From an uncultured Alphaproteobacteria bacterium (GTDB taxonomy: Bacteria; Pseudomonadota; Alphaproteobacteria; RF32; CAG-239): 64,000 bases of DNA. Numbering within the stretch: position 1 is the stretch's first letter; each line of letters begins with the position of its first letter. The translations under genes were made by a program, and so were the position numbers. Shown in pieces: positions 16,235-25,770 of the stretch. The stretch covers positions 68,737-132,736 of the forward strand of contig CALXWA010000001.1 of NCBI GenBank assembly GCA_944392275.1, read 5' to 3'. The notes under the pieces were generated by a model. That model was not told the DNA's origin. It did not search any database and worked only from the letters and a program-made list of their open reading frames with translations.

Positions 16235-18715
16235 ATGCTTAAAACATTATCCTCATTGTTGAGTACATTCTTTTTCTTTGCCGTAATCGGTTTGGTTCTT
16301 GCCATTACTTCTTATTGGAAAATCTCGCAAGAGCTTCCGGATTTTCATCAGCTGGCAAAATATGAACCGGCCGTTACAACCCGCCTGTATGCCGGCAACG
16401 GTCAGGTAATGATGGAATATGCTAACGAAAAACGCTTGTTTGTACCGGAAGAAAAAATACCGGACTTAGTCAAAAAAGCATTTATCGCCGCTGAAGATAA
16501 AAATTTTTATACCCACTCTGGGGTGGATTTTATGGGGATTCTTCGTGCCGTTATAATTAATATAAAAAATTTCGGGACCGGGCGTCGTCCTACCGGAGCC
16601 TCAACAATTACGCAACAAGTGGCCAAAAACTTTTTATTGACCTCGGAACTTTCCTATATCCGAAAAATAAAAGAAGCTATCTTAGCTACCAAAATTGAGC
16701 AAGCTTTTACCAAACAACATATTTTGGAATTATACTTAAATGAAATCTATTTAGGTAATCGGGCTTACGGAGTTGCCGCGGCGGCATTAAACTACTTCGG
16801 AAAATCGTTAGATGATTTAAAATTGGAAGAAATAGCCTACTTAGCCGCTTTACCCAAGGGGCCGAATAATTACCAACCTTCCAGAAATTATGAGGCGGCC
16901 GTAACTCGCCGCAACTGGGTTTTGGATCGTATGGCCGAAGAAGGGTTTATTGAAGAAGAGGATGCCATCAAAGCCAAAGAAAAACCATTGGAAACATTAG
17001 ATGGCAGAGGCGAGATGGTCAAAGATGCGGAATACTTCAGTGAGGAAGTTCGCCGTCAGGTTAAGGCCAAATTCGGTGAAGACGCCTTGTATGAAGGCGG
17101 GCTTTTAATCCGTACAACCTTAAATCCGAAACTCCAAGAGATTGCAACAAAAGTTTTCAAACAAGAATTGCGAAATTATGACCTTCGCCATGGTTGGAGA
17201 GGTCCTCTTGCCAATATCAAAATTGATGATGAATATCAAAAAACATTAGAGACATTGCAAATTCCTGCCGGCAAAGAAAATAGTTGGATTAAGTCGGTTG
17301 TTTTAGATGTTGATGAAGAAAAAGCCATAATCGAAACCGTTGAGGGAAACCGTGGTGTCATTCCGTTGTCGGTTTTGAGCTGGGCTCGTAAAAACCTAAA
17401 AAATCAATCGGTTGGTAATGCTCCCAAATATGTGACGGAAGTTTTATCCAAAGGCGATGTCATTTTGGCGGAAAAGATTGCGGACAAAATCGTGTCCGAG
17501 AAAAAACTCCCCGAAAATTCTTATTATCTGCGACAAATTCCCAATGTCGAAGGGGCTTTAATTGCGTTGGATCCAAACACCGGAAAAGTTCTAGCCATGG
17601 TGGGAGGATATTCTTTTCAGCGTTCCCAATTTAACCGAGCCACACAAGCTCTGCGGCAAACCGGTTCGGCTTTCAAACCGATTGTCTATTTAGCCGCTTT
17701 GGATAACGGTTATTCCCCGACCGATTTGATTTTGGATGCTCCGTTTGTTTTAGACCAAGGTCCCGGCCTTCCAAAGTGGAAACCGGTAAATTATTCTAAA
17801 AAGTTTTATGGTCTAATGACCTTACGCCAAGGGATTGAAAAATCAAGAAACCTGATGACGGTACGTTTGGCACAAGATTTAGGGATGGATAAAGTAGCCG
17901 AGTATGCGAAAAAAATGGGCGTTAACCCCAATTTACCTCCGTTATTGTCCATGTCTTTGGGGGCAGGAGAAACCCGTTTGATTAATATGGCATCGGCCTA
18001 TGGGATCATGGTCAACGGTGGTAAAAAAGTTTCTCCGTATTTGATTGAAAGAATACAAGATCGGAACGGCAAAACAATTTACAAACACGATGAGCGAGAA
18101 TGTCCGGAATGCAATCAGGATTCTTGGCGGGAGCAACCGTTGCCCAATATTGTTGACGGCCGGGAACAAATTGTAGATCCGTTAAGTGCATATCAGATGG
18201 TCAGTATCTTGGAAGGGACGGCTCAATATGGTACGGCAGCACGTTTGCGTTCCCTAAAGCGGCATTTAGCCGGAAAAACAGGTACCACCAATAAGAATCA
18301 AGAGGCTTGGTTTGTTGGTTTTTCTCCCGATTTGGTCGTTGCGGTATATGTTGGGTTTGATGAGCCTCGCAGTTTGGGGCGTTATGAAACCGGAGCCGCT
18401 TCGGCCTTGCCGATTTTCCATAATTTTATGAAAGAAGCCTTGGCTAACCAACCGGATATTCCTTTCCGTATTCCGGCCGGAATTAAGTTGGTTCGCGTTA
18501 ATCATGACACGGGAAAACCGGCCAAACCGACCGATAAAGTCGTCATTACGGAAGCCTTAAAACCAGAGTTTAACTTTACCGACAAAAGCCAAAGAGTAAT
18601 CGGCAGTGCCTCATCGGAAGATACCAATTCAGAAGATGATCCGGCTCTCAATGATGCCGTTCGTGATTTTGACAATACCGGCGGCAGCGATTTCCAACTT
18701 GGAACACAGTATTAA
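16235..18715 (+). CDS. mrcA: Penicillin-binding protein 1A (bifunctional)
   Basis: Polymerises and cross-links peptidoglycan. There is one N-terminal membrane helix (about 8-28), a GT51 domain with the catalytic Glu87 in AAEDKNFY and GASTITQQVAKN, an OB-like insert around 310-400, and a transpeptidase domain. The transpeptidase active site is GSAFKP (SxxK), SRN (SxN) and KTGTT (KTG). The C-terminal tail is acidic. Length 826 is normal. The gap of 110 bp after the amidase contains no clear terminator, so the two may be co-expressed. Confidence 0.97.
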   Translation: MLKTLSSLLSTFFFFAVIGLVLAITSYWKISQELPDFHQLAKYEPAVTTRLYAGNGQVMMEYANEKRLFVPEEKIPDLVKKAFIAAEDKNFYTHSGVDFMGILRAVIINIKNFGTGRRPTGASTITQQVAKNFLLTSELSYIRKIKEAILATKIEQAFTKQHILELYLNEIYLGNRAYGVAAAALNYFGKSLDDLKLEEIAYLAALPKGPNNYQPSRNYEAAVTRRNWVLDRMAEEGFIEEEDAIKAKEKPLETLDGRGEMVKDAEYFSEEVRRQVKAKFGEDALYEGGLLIRTTLNPKLQEIATKVFKQELRNYDLRHGWRGPLANIKIDDEYQKTLETLQIPAGKENSWIKSVVLDVDEEKAIIETVEGNRGVIPLSVLSWARKNLKNQSVGNAPKYVTEVLSKGDVILAEKIADKIVSEKKLPENSYYLRQIPNVEGALIALDPNTGKVLAMVGGYSFQRSQFNRATQALRQTGSAFKPIVYLAALDNGYSPTDLILDAPFVLDQGPGLPKWKPVNYSKKFYGLMTLRQGIEKSRNLMTVRLAQDLGMDKVAEYAKKMGVNPNLPPLLSMSLGAGETRLINMASAYGIMVNGGKKVSPYLIERIQDRNGKTIYKHDERECPECNQDSWREQPLPNIVDGREQIVDPLSAYQMVSILEGTAQYGTAARLRSLKRHLAGKTGTTNKNQEAWFVGFSPDLVVAVYVGFDEPRSLGRYETGAASALPIFHNFMKEALANQPDIPFRIPAGIKLVRVNHDTGKPAKPTDKVVITEALKPEFNFTDKSQRVIGSASSEDTNSEDDPALNDAVRDFDNTGGSDFQLGTQY

Positions 18716-18732
18716 AAAGCAAGGAGAAAAAG

Positions 18733-19831
18733 ATGAGAGCGGAAATTTATGAATTGACCGAAAGCATCAAGCAGTCGTTAGAACTGCTAAGGAGGTCTCT
18801 TTGACTATGATAATGCAAAATTACGTCTGGAAGAATTAGATTCTCTAACAGCAGACGCATCACTCTGGAATAATCCGGAACGTGCTCGAAAATTAATGAG
18901 TGAAAAAAATAATCTTGAATTTGCTTTGCATAATTTTCAAAAAATGTCAGGAGATTTACAAGATTTAACGGATTTGTCCGAATTGGCAGAAGCCGAAAAT
19001 GATGAAAAAGTTATTTCTGACATCCTATTGCAACTGCAAGATTTGCAAAAAGAGGTAAAACGAGGAGAGCTGGAAGCCTTATTATCCGGAGAGGTAGATG
19101 CCAACGATGCCTATCTGGAAGTCCATTCCGGCAGTGGCGGAACAGAGGCACAGGACTGGGCGGAGATGCTGTTGCGAATGTACACTCGCTGGGCAGAAGC
19201 ACATCACTACAAAGTTGAATATGTTGAAGAAACGGAAGGGGATGTTGCCGGTATTAAATCCGTAACCATAAAAATCAGCGGTCGCAATGCTTATGGTTGG
19301 CTCAAGCACGAAAGCGGGGTTCATCGTTTGGTCAGAATTTCTCCCTTTGACAGCAATGCCAGACGCCATACAAGCTTTGCTTCGGTAGGGGTTTATCCGG
19401 TTGTAGATGATGAAATTGAGGTTAATATTAACGAGGCGGATTGCCGTGTCGATACGTATCGGGCAAGCGGAGCCGGTGGTCAGCATATTAACAAGACCGA
19501 TTCGGCCGTCCGCATTACACATATTCCGACCGGTATTGTCGTTCAATGCCAAAATCAGCGTTCGCAGTTCCAAAACCGAGATGCCGCATGGAAAATGCTA
19601 AAAGCACGCTTATATGAAATAGAGCTAAAGAAACGTGAAGACGCGGCAGAAGCTCAACGAGATGCACAAACAGATATCGGTTGGGGACATCAGATTCGTT
19701 CTTATGTTTTACAACCCTACAAGATGGTTAAAGATTTAAGAACACAGGTTGAGACATCGGATTGTAAAGCGGTTTTGGACGGGGATATTGATTTGTTTTT
19801 GGCGGCATCTTTAGCCGATAAGGTAGGATAG
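18733..19831 (+). CDS. prfB: Peptide chain release factor 2, with programmed +1 frameshift
   Basis: RF2 reads UAA and UGA. The gene starts at the ATG at 18733 (AAGGAG 8 nt upstream) and has 23 codons up to CTT (18799-18801), followed by an in-frame TGA (18802-18804). Translation continues in the +1 frame from GAC at 18803, giving a 365-residue protein, the usual RF2 length. The C-terminal part carries SPF (stop-codon reading, in RISPFDSNA) and GGQ (GAGGQHINKTDS). CDS: join(18733..18801,18803..19831). A caller that ignores recoding would start at 18896 and lose the N-terminus. Confidence 0.97.
18790..18805 (+). promoter_or_regulatory. prfB +1 frameshift (recoding) site
   Basis: AGGAGG, TCT, then CTTTGAC: an internal Shine-Dalgarno-like element 3 nt before the slippery CTT, followed by UGA C. 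The layout matches the known autoregulatory RF2 site: when RF2 is scarce the ribosome pauses at UGA and slips forward by one. The internal motif here is AGGAGG, a full anti-SD match. Confidence 0.95.
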
Positions 19832-19834
19832 AAA

Positions 19835-20680
19835 ATGAAAAAGAAAGTATTCAGAGCCATTGTTTCGGCAAGTGTTATTTTTTATTTTGTATTTTGCGGA
19901 GTGGTTTATTTCTTTCCGCAATGGTTTTTCTATCATCCGACAACAGAAGAATCAAATATTGCCAAGGCTCAAGCCGACAGTTTTAACGCCCAAAAGGTAG
20001 AATACCAAGCCTCCGACGGAACGGAGCTTATGGCATGGTACGTAAAACCGACAACAAAAAATAAAATTATCGTTTTTATGCATGGCAATTCTTATAATAT
20101 TGAAAAATTTTACCATAAAATGCTCCCCTTGCAAAAGGCCGGGTATGGTATTTTAATGCCGGAATATCGAGGCTTTGGCAAAGTAAAAGGCAAAATTACA
20201 CAAAAAGGATTAGAACAAGATGCACAAGCCGCTGTTGAATATTTGTATCAACAAGGTTTTAAGAATTCACAAATTATTCTTTACGGCATGTCTTTAGGAT
20301 CACATATGGCAACGGCAACAGCCTATACCAAAGGGCAAGAACAACCTTTTGCCGCCCTGATTCTTGAAGTCCCGTTTGATCGATTGGACTATGTTGTACG
20401 AAAAGTTGTTCCGATTCCGCTTCCGTTACCAATAATTATGAGCCACAGCCTTTATGACAACTTAGCTTTAATAGGAGAGATAAAATCGCCCTTGTTGGTA
20501 ATGGGAGGAGAAAAAGACCAAGTTGTCCCGCATGAGTTGGCCGAAAACCTCTATCAACAGGCCTCTCAACCCAAAAAGCTAAAAATATACAAAAATGCCG
20601 GACACAATAATTTGTACGATTTTGAAAACTATAAAGATATTTTATCCTGGTTGAAGGAAAATGAAAAAGTTAAACGTTAG
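19835..20680 (+). CDS. Membrane-anchored alpha/beta hydrolase (BEM46-like)
   Basis: One N-terminal membrane helix (about 8-27) is followed by an alpha/beta-hydrolase fold. The oxyanion region is FMHGNS, the nucleophile elbow GMSLGS, the acid GGEKDQVV and the histidine AGHNN, so all catalytic residues are present. The fold matches the BEM46/YqiA-like group; the substrate is unknown. It starts 3 nt after prfB stops and overlaps the next gene, so it lies in an operon. Confidence 0.88.
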   Translation: MKKKVFRAIVSASVIFYFVFCGVVYFFPQWFFYHPTTEESNIAKAQADSFNAQKVEYQASDGTELMAWYVKPTTKNKIIVFMHGNSYNIEKFYHKMLPLQKAGYGILMPEYRGFGKVKGKITQKGLEQDAQAAVEYLYQQGFKNSQIILYGMSLGSHMATATAYTKGQEQPFAALILEVPFDRLDYVVRKVVPIPLPLPIIMSHSLYDNLALIGEIKSPLLVMGGEKDQVVPHELAENLYQQASQPKKLKIYKNAGHNNLYDFENYKDILSWLKENEKVKR

Positions 20681-23600
20681 AACATACCGCTTGCATCGTT
20701 TGGCGGATTATATCGGGGTAATATTTCTGATTGCCCTGCTGATGTTTATATGGCAACTCTATCGAGGGCCGATAGCAATTCCTTTTCTAAAACCATACAT
20801 CATAAAAGCCCTAAACCATGATGATGCTCAATACCAAGTGACATTGGATTCGGTGAATTTGGAGCTGGTTCGATCGATTAAACCGTTAAGAATCATTGCC
20901 AACAATGTTGTCTACCGTAAGAATAATGATGAAATTATCATCAATGCCCCAAAAACCTCTGTTTCTTTTAGTATTAAGGCGTTGATGAGAGGCGTCATTG
21001 CTCCATCAAATATTGAGGTAGAAAATCCATCGGTTTATATATTTACCACCTACGGCATTAGCCAAGAAAACAAAAAAGAAGCCAACCAGAAAAAATTGGA
21101 ATATTATTTTGATGGAATGGAAGAATTTTTGGAAAGATTTAATTCCGAAGAAAATATCTATCCGGAAAGTTACATTAATACAATAGATATCCATCATGCA
21201 CAAGTTGAGTTCCATGAAGTTGATTTGGGGCAAAAATGGGTCCTCTCAGATGTAAATTACAGCTTTGATCGTAGTCTGGCCGGTATGAGCTCAGATGTCA
21301 ATGCCTTGGTCAAATTTAATGATCGAGAAGCATCTTCCTTAGGGCTTGAATTAGATTACAACAGCTTTAAGAATCAGGTGGATGCCGAATTTTATTTTTC
21401 CGATTTAATTCCGGCCAATTTGCTTGATATGATTATTCCCTCAGAAAAGAAAAGGGACTTTTACCGGATAGATATTCCGACCAGCGGTCGTATTGATACC
21501 TCAATTGATGTTGCAGAAGTTGTTAAATATCGCAAAGACTTGATTAAAAACATCAACAAATTAGTCAAAAAGATTTCTTTTGATTTTGAAGGAGGTAACG
21601 GTAAAATTGTTTTTGATAAAGACGAGGCATTTAAGGTTTCTTCCGTCAATTTTAAAGGTGATATTGAAGGGGATTTAGATACCATAAACGTCAAAAACGC
21701 AAAAGCCGTATTAGATGGACAGACCGCGGGCCTGAGTCTCCAAGCCAGTGGCTTAAAAAAACTGTTTTTCAACTCCTCGATGGAGGACTTAAAAATAGAG
21801 CTAAACGCTTCGGTTGATAATCTCAAAATTAATGATCTTTATAGCTACTGGCCACGCTTTATTGCCCCCAAAGCATGGGATTGGTGCAAAGAAAGTCTTT
21901 TTGATGGAATAATCCAAGATGCCAAATTTAGTTTTAATTTTGGGTATGACAAACAGCAAAAAGTTTTTGGTTTTGAAGGTTTAAGCGGGAGCAGTCTTGT
22001 TTCGGGAGCAAGTTTAGATTATTTGACCGGCATGCCAAGAATTACGGACATCAAGGGAAAAGTAAATTTTTATACCGATAAATTGGTGATAGATTTTGAT
22101 AAAGGAATGTCAGATTCGGTTATTTTGAATGCCGGAACGGTTGAACTCTATGACTTGGATAAAGAAGATAACTTTGCCAAAATAAATCTGCAAGCCGTTG
22201 GTTCCATTACGGATATTTTAAAATTAATTGACCACAAGCCTCTGGAATACACGTCCTATATGGGAATAAATCCGGATAGCATTAAAGGGACGGCCCAAAC
22301 AGATCTTGCTCTCGACTTTGAGATGAAAAGCGACCTTACGCCCGAAGAAGTAAAAGTAAACATTAAATCCAAATTGTCCGATGTAATTTTACCGGAGATG
22401 ATTGAGGGAAAATCCATAGAAGCCAAAAAACTGGATTTATTGGTAACCAACAATAATTTATTGATTACCGGTGTTACAAATTTTGAAGGAATACCGGTTA
22501 ACTTGTTATGGGATGAAAGCTTTAGCGGCAAAAAATATAAGAGCAAGTATCAATTAAGTTTTAATTTTGATGCCAACTTAAAGGAAAAACTCGGTATTGA
22601 TTTTTCAATGTTGAGTTCTCCGTATATTCAAGGTTCAATACCAAGTGTCGCTATTATCACAACATATGATGACGATAGAATAGATGTTGATGTCAAAGGC
22701 AATTTGCGTACGTCGGCTATTGATTATTCTTTTCTTGGGTTTAAGAAAAACGAAGGGGTTGACGGTACCGTAACGGCAAAGTTAAATTTTGCCAAAGGCC
22801 AAATAAAAGAAATTCCTTCTTTTAGCATCAGCAAACCGGATTTTGATTTTACCGGAAAGGTAAGTTTTTATGATGACGGGACCCCAAAACAAATTAATAT
22901 CTTTAAAATTAATGGCCCTAAAACATCAGCCAATGCACAAATAGAACTCTTTAAAAATCCCGAAAAGGCCAAGATAACCGTCTCCGGAAACAGTTATAAT
23001 TTGTCGGATTTCTTTGCCCGAGATGACGAAGCAATCAAAAAAGCCAAAGAAAAAAGAAAGAAACTCAAACAAGAAGGAATAACGGAAGTTGAAGATGATT
23101 GGTTGGAAAATGTTATGACAACCGATATCAACATTGCCGTGAACAAACTTTGGACCAATGATAATATTGCAATTCGCAACTTTGCCGGGAGTGCCAAAAT
23201 CATTAATCAAATCGGAATGCATGATTTGCATATTGTCGGGAACTTTGATTCCAGCAAAAACAAAAAGCAAATGAGCCGAATAAAATTAGACTACGATTCT
23301 CGTCCGGATAACGAATATGTCTTGAATATTGAAAGTAATGATGCCGGCTCGACCTTTAAGTTTTTAAGGTTATATGATAATATGTCAGGTGGAAACTTGA
23401 GTATTAATGCCCGCCGCACGGCTGACAAAAAGTTTATTGGCCATGCCAAAATAAGAGATTTCAGCATTCATAATACCCCGATTTTAACCAAGTTGTTTAC
23501 CGTTGCCTCTTTCCGCGGAATGGTGGATTTGTTGACCGGAGAAGGCTTGGTCTTTTCACATTTTGATGCTCCGTTTGAGTATCAAAAGAAGGTTCTCAGT

Positions 23601-23906
23601 GTCAAAGATGCCAGAGCTTTTGGCAATGTTGTCGGGATTACGGCCAGTGGTAGATATTCAACTTTATATCAAGAATATGACGTCAAAGGGGTTATTGCAC
23701 CGGCTTATGGATTAAATACCTTTATCGGGAGTATTCCGGTTGTCGGGAACTTACTCAGCGGAAAAGACGGTACGGTCTTTGCTGCCAACTACAAAATTAC
23801 CGGAGACATTGATGATCCGAAAATCAGTATAAATCCATTATCTGCCTTGAGCCCAAACTCCTTAAAAGAACTCATGGCCTCAATATTTGGAAGTGAAGAT
23901 GAGTGA
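20661..23906 (+). CDS. Large YhdP/AsmA-like envelope protein
   Basis: A 1081-residue protein with one N-terminal membrane helix (YIGVIFLIALLMFIWQLY) and a long periplasmic beta-rich body. The pattern fits the DUF3971/AsmA-like C-terminal family of YhdP/TamB relatives, which form hydrophobic channels that move phospholipids between membranes. A short charged helix (about 790-810, KKAKEKRKKLKQEG) interrupts the body. The start has AAGGAAA at about 5 nt and lies in the end of the hydrolase gene. The position with a lipid-like hydrolase suggests an envelope-lipid role, as inference. Confidence 0.85.
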   Translation: MKKLNVRTYRLHRLADYIGVIFLIALLMFIWQLYRGPIAIPFLKPYIIKALNHDDAQYQVTLDSVNLELVRSIKPLRIIANNVVYRKNNDEIIINAPKTSVSFSIKALMRGVIAPSNIEVENPSVYIFTTYGISQENKKEANQKKLEYYFDGMEEFLERFNSEENIYPESYINTIDIHHAQVEFHEVDLGQKWVLSDVNYSFDRSLAGMSSDVNALVKFNDREASSLGLELDYNSFKNQVDAEFYFSDLIPANLLDMIIPSEKKRDFYRIDIPTSGRIDTSIDVAEVVKYRKDLIKNINKLVKKISFDFEGGNGKIVFDKDEAFKVSSVNFKGDIEGDLDTINVKNAKAVLDGQTAGLSLQASGLKKLFFNSSMEDLKIELNASVDNLKINDLYSYWPRFIAPKAWDWCKESLFDGIIQDAKFSFNFGYDKQQKVFGFEGLSGSSLVSGASLDYLTGMPRITDIKGKVNFYTDKLVIDFDKGMSDSVILNAGTVELYDLDKEDNFAKINLQAVGSITDILKLIDHKPLEYTSYMGINPDSIKGTAQTDLALDFEMKSDLTPEEVKVNIKSKLSDVILPEMIEGKSIEAKKLDLLVTNNNLLITGVTNFEGIPVNLLWDESFSGKKYKSKYQLSFNFDANLKEKLGIDFSMLSSPYIQGSIPSVAIITTYDDDRIDVDVKGNLRTSAIDYSFLGFKKNEGVDGTVTAKLNFAKGQIKEIPSFSISKPDFDFTGKVSFYDDGTPKQINIFKINGPKTSANAQIELFKNPEKAKITVSGNSYNLSDFFARDDEAIKKAKEKRKKLKQEGITEVEDDWLENVMTTDINIAVNKLWTNDNIAIRNFAGSAKIINQIGMHDLHIVGNFDSSKNKKQMSRIKLDYDSRPDNEYVLNIESNDAGSTFKFLRLYDNMSGGNLSINARRTADKKFIGHAKIRDFSIHNTPILTKLFTVASFRGMVDLLTGEGLVFSHFDAPFEYQKKVLSVKDARAFGNVVGITASGRYSTLYQEYDVKGVIAPAYGLNTFIGSIPVVGNLLSGKDGTVFAANYKITGDIDDPKISINPLSALSPNSLKELMASIFGSEDE

Positions 23907-24384
23907 GAGATTAAAAATAGGGCTGGACTTTCACGGCGTGATTAATAAGCGTCCAAAATTTTTTTCTGCCTTTACAATTTTGGCTCGCAAGAAAGGACAC
24001 GAGATTCACATTATTACGGGAGGCCCGTCGCAAGTCGTAAAAAAAATGCTAGACGAGTGGCAAGTAAGTTATGACTACCTGTTTGCCATTTTAGACTATT
24101 ACGGGAATATTGCCGGAGCCACATATTTTGAAAACGGAGAATTAAAGGTGCCGGCACAATTATGGGATACGGCAAAAGCAGAGTATTGTATGACACATGG
24201 CATAAACATGCACATTGATGACAGTTCGCAGTATGTCAAATGGTTTTCAACACCATATTGTCACTATGATGAGAACAGCAAAACCTGCAAAATGCCAAAC
24301 GCCCTCAGTGTTGACTTTAGTCAAACGCCGGAAAAAGCTCTGCAAGAGATTGAGCAAGCCGTAACACGCTATCAATATTTTTAG
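23899..24384 (+). CDS. HAD-like small phosphatase-type protein
   Basis: A 161-residue protein with a HAD motif I variant DFHGVI (the usual DxD is DFH, so the second Asp is His), motif II-like HIITGGP and a C-terminal HIDDS acidic motif. The motif I change suggests altered or lost phosphotransfer, or a nucleotidase-like subgroup; the substrate is not known. The ATG at 23899 (MSERLK) overlaps the end of the yhdP-like gene by 8 nt and has GGAAGTGA upstream, so it is the last gene of this operon. A cytosolic location is likely. Confidence 0.75.
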   Translation: MSERLKIGLDFHGVINKRPKFFSAFTILARKKGHEIHIITGGPSQVVKKMLDEWQVSYDYLFAILDYYGNIAGATYFENGELKVPAQLWDTAKAEYCMTHGINMHIDDSSQYVKWFSTPYCHYDENSKTCKMPNALSVDFSQTPEKALQEIEQAVTRYQYF

Positions 24385-24385
24385 C

Positions 24386-24616
24386 CTATTTGTGATGAAG
24401 CGTAATGGCAATGCTACGACTTTGGGCAAGCATTTTTTCAAGCTTTTTTAAATCAGGTTTTTGAGCCTGCCGAGCACGCGCCAGATTAAGAGTCTGAGAA
24501 AGACAATAATTATTGATATTTGTCCGCAAAAGGCCATCGGCAGCCGGAAGAAAATCATATTTAGCCTCAGTGGCATTAATCACATCGGATTTTTGTTTTA
24601 AGTAGATGTCGGACAT
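24386..24616 (-). CDS. Small hypothetical protein downstream of the repressor
   Basis: A 76-residue, helical, charged protein, not recognised. The start at 24616 has a strong AAGGAGG site 5 nt upstream. It lies 9 nt downstream of the S24-like repressor and probably shares its transcript. It could be a small accessory of the regulator or an unrelated host gene. No DNA-binding motif was obvious. Confidence 0.7.
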   Translation of the reverse strand: MSDIYLKQKSDVINATEAKYDFLPAADGLLRTNINNYCLSQTLNLARARQAQKPDLKKLEKMLAQSRSIAITLHHK

Positions 24617-24625
24617 AATTCCTCC

Positions 24626-25255
24626 TTATTGGCTGGCCCAAATAATACGGTTAATCAGTTTAATATTTTTAATCGGAACAGAAAGCTCACTTTTAGGATT
24701 CGATACCTCAGTCACTTCAAGAGTAGAAGCCGTTCGCCGAATAAAAGTTTTAACATCGACGTTTCCATCCTCATAAAGAATAATAATACGATCGTTACGG
24801 CGGATTTCAGAATTTTTGCTGATAATCAAGATGGTCCCGTCAGGAAAAATAGGCTCAAATTTAGACGATACGACCTCCAGAGCAAAAATGTTTTCATTCC
24901 GGTCCGGAAAGCGAATTTTTTTCCAGTCATCCGTAACAAGAACATTATCATCAATAACACAGTTTTTCAGTTTTGACAATTTAATAAACGGAATTGTACA
25001 ACTGATATAATTAAAATTATCATCAGCAGAAGAGTCAGCCAAGTGGCAGAATTGATCAAAAGAAATTCCGGAAACCTCAATGATTTTATTAATACTTTCA
25101 AGGGAGGGCCAGCGTTTTTTTCCATCAGGGCGAAGGCGTTTGCTTTTATTAAAGGTAGTAGCATCCAATCCGGCTTTTTTAGCTAATCCGGAAGGCGAAA
25201 GTCCCTGAAGTTCAGCTAACTTATCAACAGCAGTCCACACTTGATTATATTGCAT
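24626..25255 (-). CDS. LexA/S24-like HTH transcriptional repressor
   Basis: A 209-residue regulator. The N-terminal helix-turn-helix (about 5-70; GLSPSGLAKKAGLDATTF and RWPSLESINKI) resembles a widespread alphaproteobacterial S24-type regulator ending in a -WASQ tail, which this protein also has. In the C-terminal S24 half, the usual self-cleavage Ser of the DSM motif aligns with Lys132 (VVSSKFEPIF) if no gap is placed, whereas the general-base Lys169 (DVKTF) is kept. The repressor may therefore not self-cleave. It is divergent from the phage-type genes, with operator-like repeats between them. It could be a host gene that came to control the cassette. Confidence 0.85.
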   Translation of the reverse strand: MQYNQVWTAVDKLAELQGLSPSGLAKKAGLDATTFNKSKRLRPDGKKRWPSLESINKIIEVSGISFDQFCHLADSSADDNFNYISCTIPFIKLSKLKNCVIDDNVLVTDDWKKIRFPDRNENIFALEVVSSKFEPIFPDGTILIISKNSEIRRNDRIIILYEDGNVDVKTFIRRTASTLEVTEVSNPKSELSVPIKNIKLINRIIWASQ

Positions 25256-25419
25256 AACATCCTCCTAATCATAAGAAAACAGGGATAAAGTTAAGTATAA
25301 AGAAAAAAATTATAGGAATCAAATCTTTTTTTAGGTTGAAACTCCTACAACTTTATGTGTATATATATTTCGTTAAAATAAAGTTAAGTTGAGTAAGAAA
25401 ATTTTAATGGAGTGGACGA
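25256..25419. promoter_or_regulatory. Divergent control region with three operator-like repeats
   Basis: ATAAAGTTAAGTA at 25285-25297, the reverse form CAACTTTAT at 25348-25356 and ATAAAGTTAAGTT at 25378-25390. A plus-strand promoter candidate is TTGAAA (25336-25341), 18 bp, TATATA (25360-25365), with the middle repeat between -35 and -10. A minus-strand -10 (TATAAT, read as ATTATA at 25309-25314) serves the repressor. The outer repeats lie just downstream of each start. This looks like a repressor switch region. Confidence 0.6.
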
Positions 25420-25770
25420 ATGAGGGAAGATTATGAACCTTTTGATAACGCAGAAGATGTCTGGTTTTGGTTCTGTGCGTGTATTCAGGCACGTGGGGAC
25501 GGGCTAAGATCCAGAAGCGATTATTGCGGAAAAAAGCGTAAATGTGAGGTTGCGGATATCTATCGGATTATAAAATCTCTAAAACTAAAAGGCAGAATAA
25601 ACAACCGTCAGTTGCGGGTTTTGTATAGCTGGGGAATGATGCATTTCCCTCCCTATTATGACAAACGAGCCAAACGCAGTGAGGTCCGATTATGGGAAGA
25701 GGGGATAACGGCACTAGAACAAGAGCTTGTTGCCAAATGCATATTGGAGAATACCTATGGACAGCTATAA
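25420..25770 (+). CDS. First gene of the phage-type cassette, unknown
   Basis: A 116-residue protein starting after TGGAGTGG. A Trp-rich N-terminus (DVWFWFCACIQARGDG), then CEVADIYRIIKSLKLKGRINNRQLRVLYSWG and a charged helix ending in a long helical segment. I believe similar small proteins occur beside phage-type genes in other alphaproteobacteria, but cannot confirm. The middle has a winged-helix feel, so a regulator is possible. It is expressed from the repressor-controlled promoter. Confidence 0.7.
   Translation: MREDYEPFDNAEDVWFWFCACIQARGDGLRSRSDYCGKKRKCEVADIYRIIKSLKLKGRINNRQLRVLYSWGMMHFPPYYDKRAKRSEVRLWEEGITALEQELVAKCILENTYGQL

Noticed and set aside
24386..25255. Two adjacent small genes looked like a toxin-antitoxin pair
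   Set aside because: The upstream gene is a full LexA/S24-like regulator and the small partner has no toxin motif; the geometry fits a repressor operon better.
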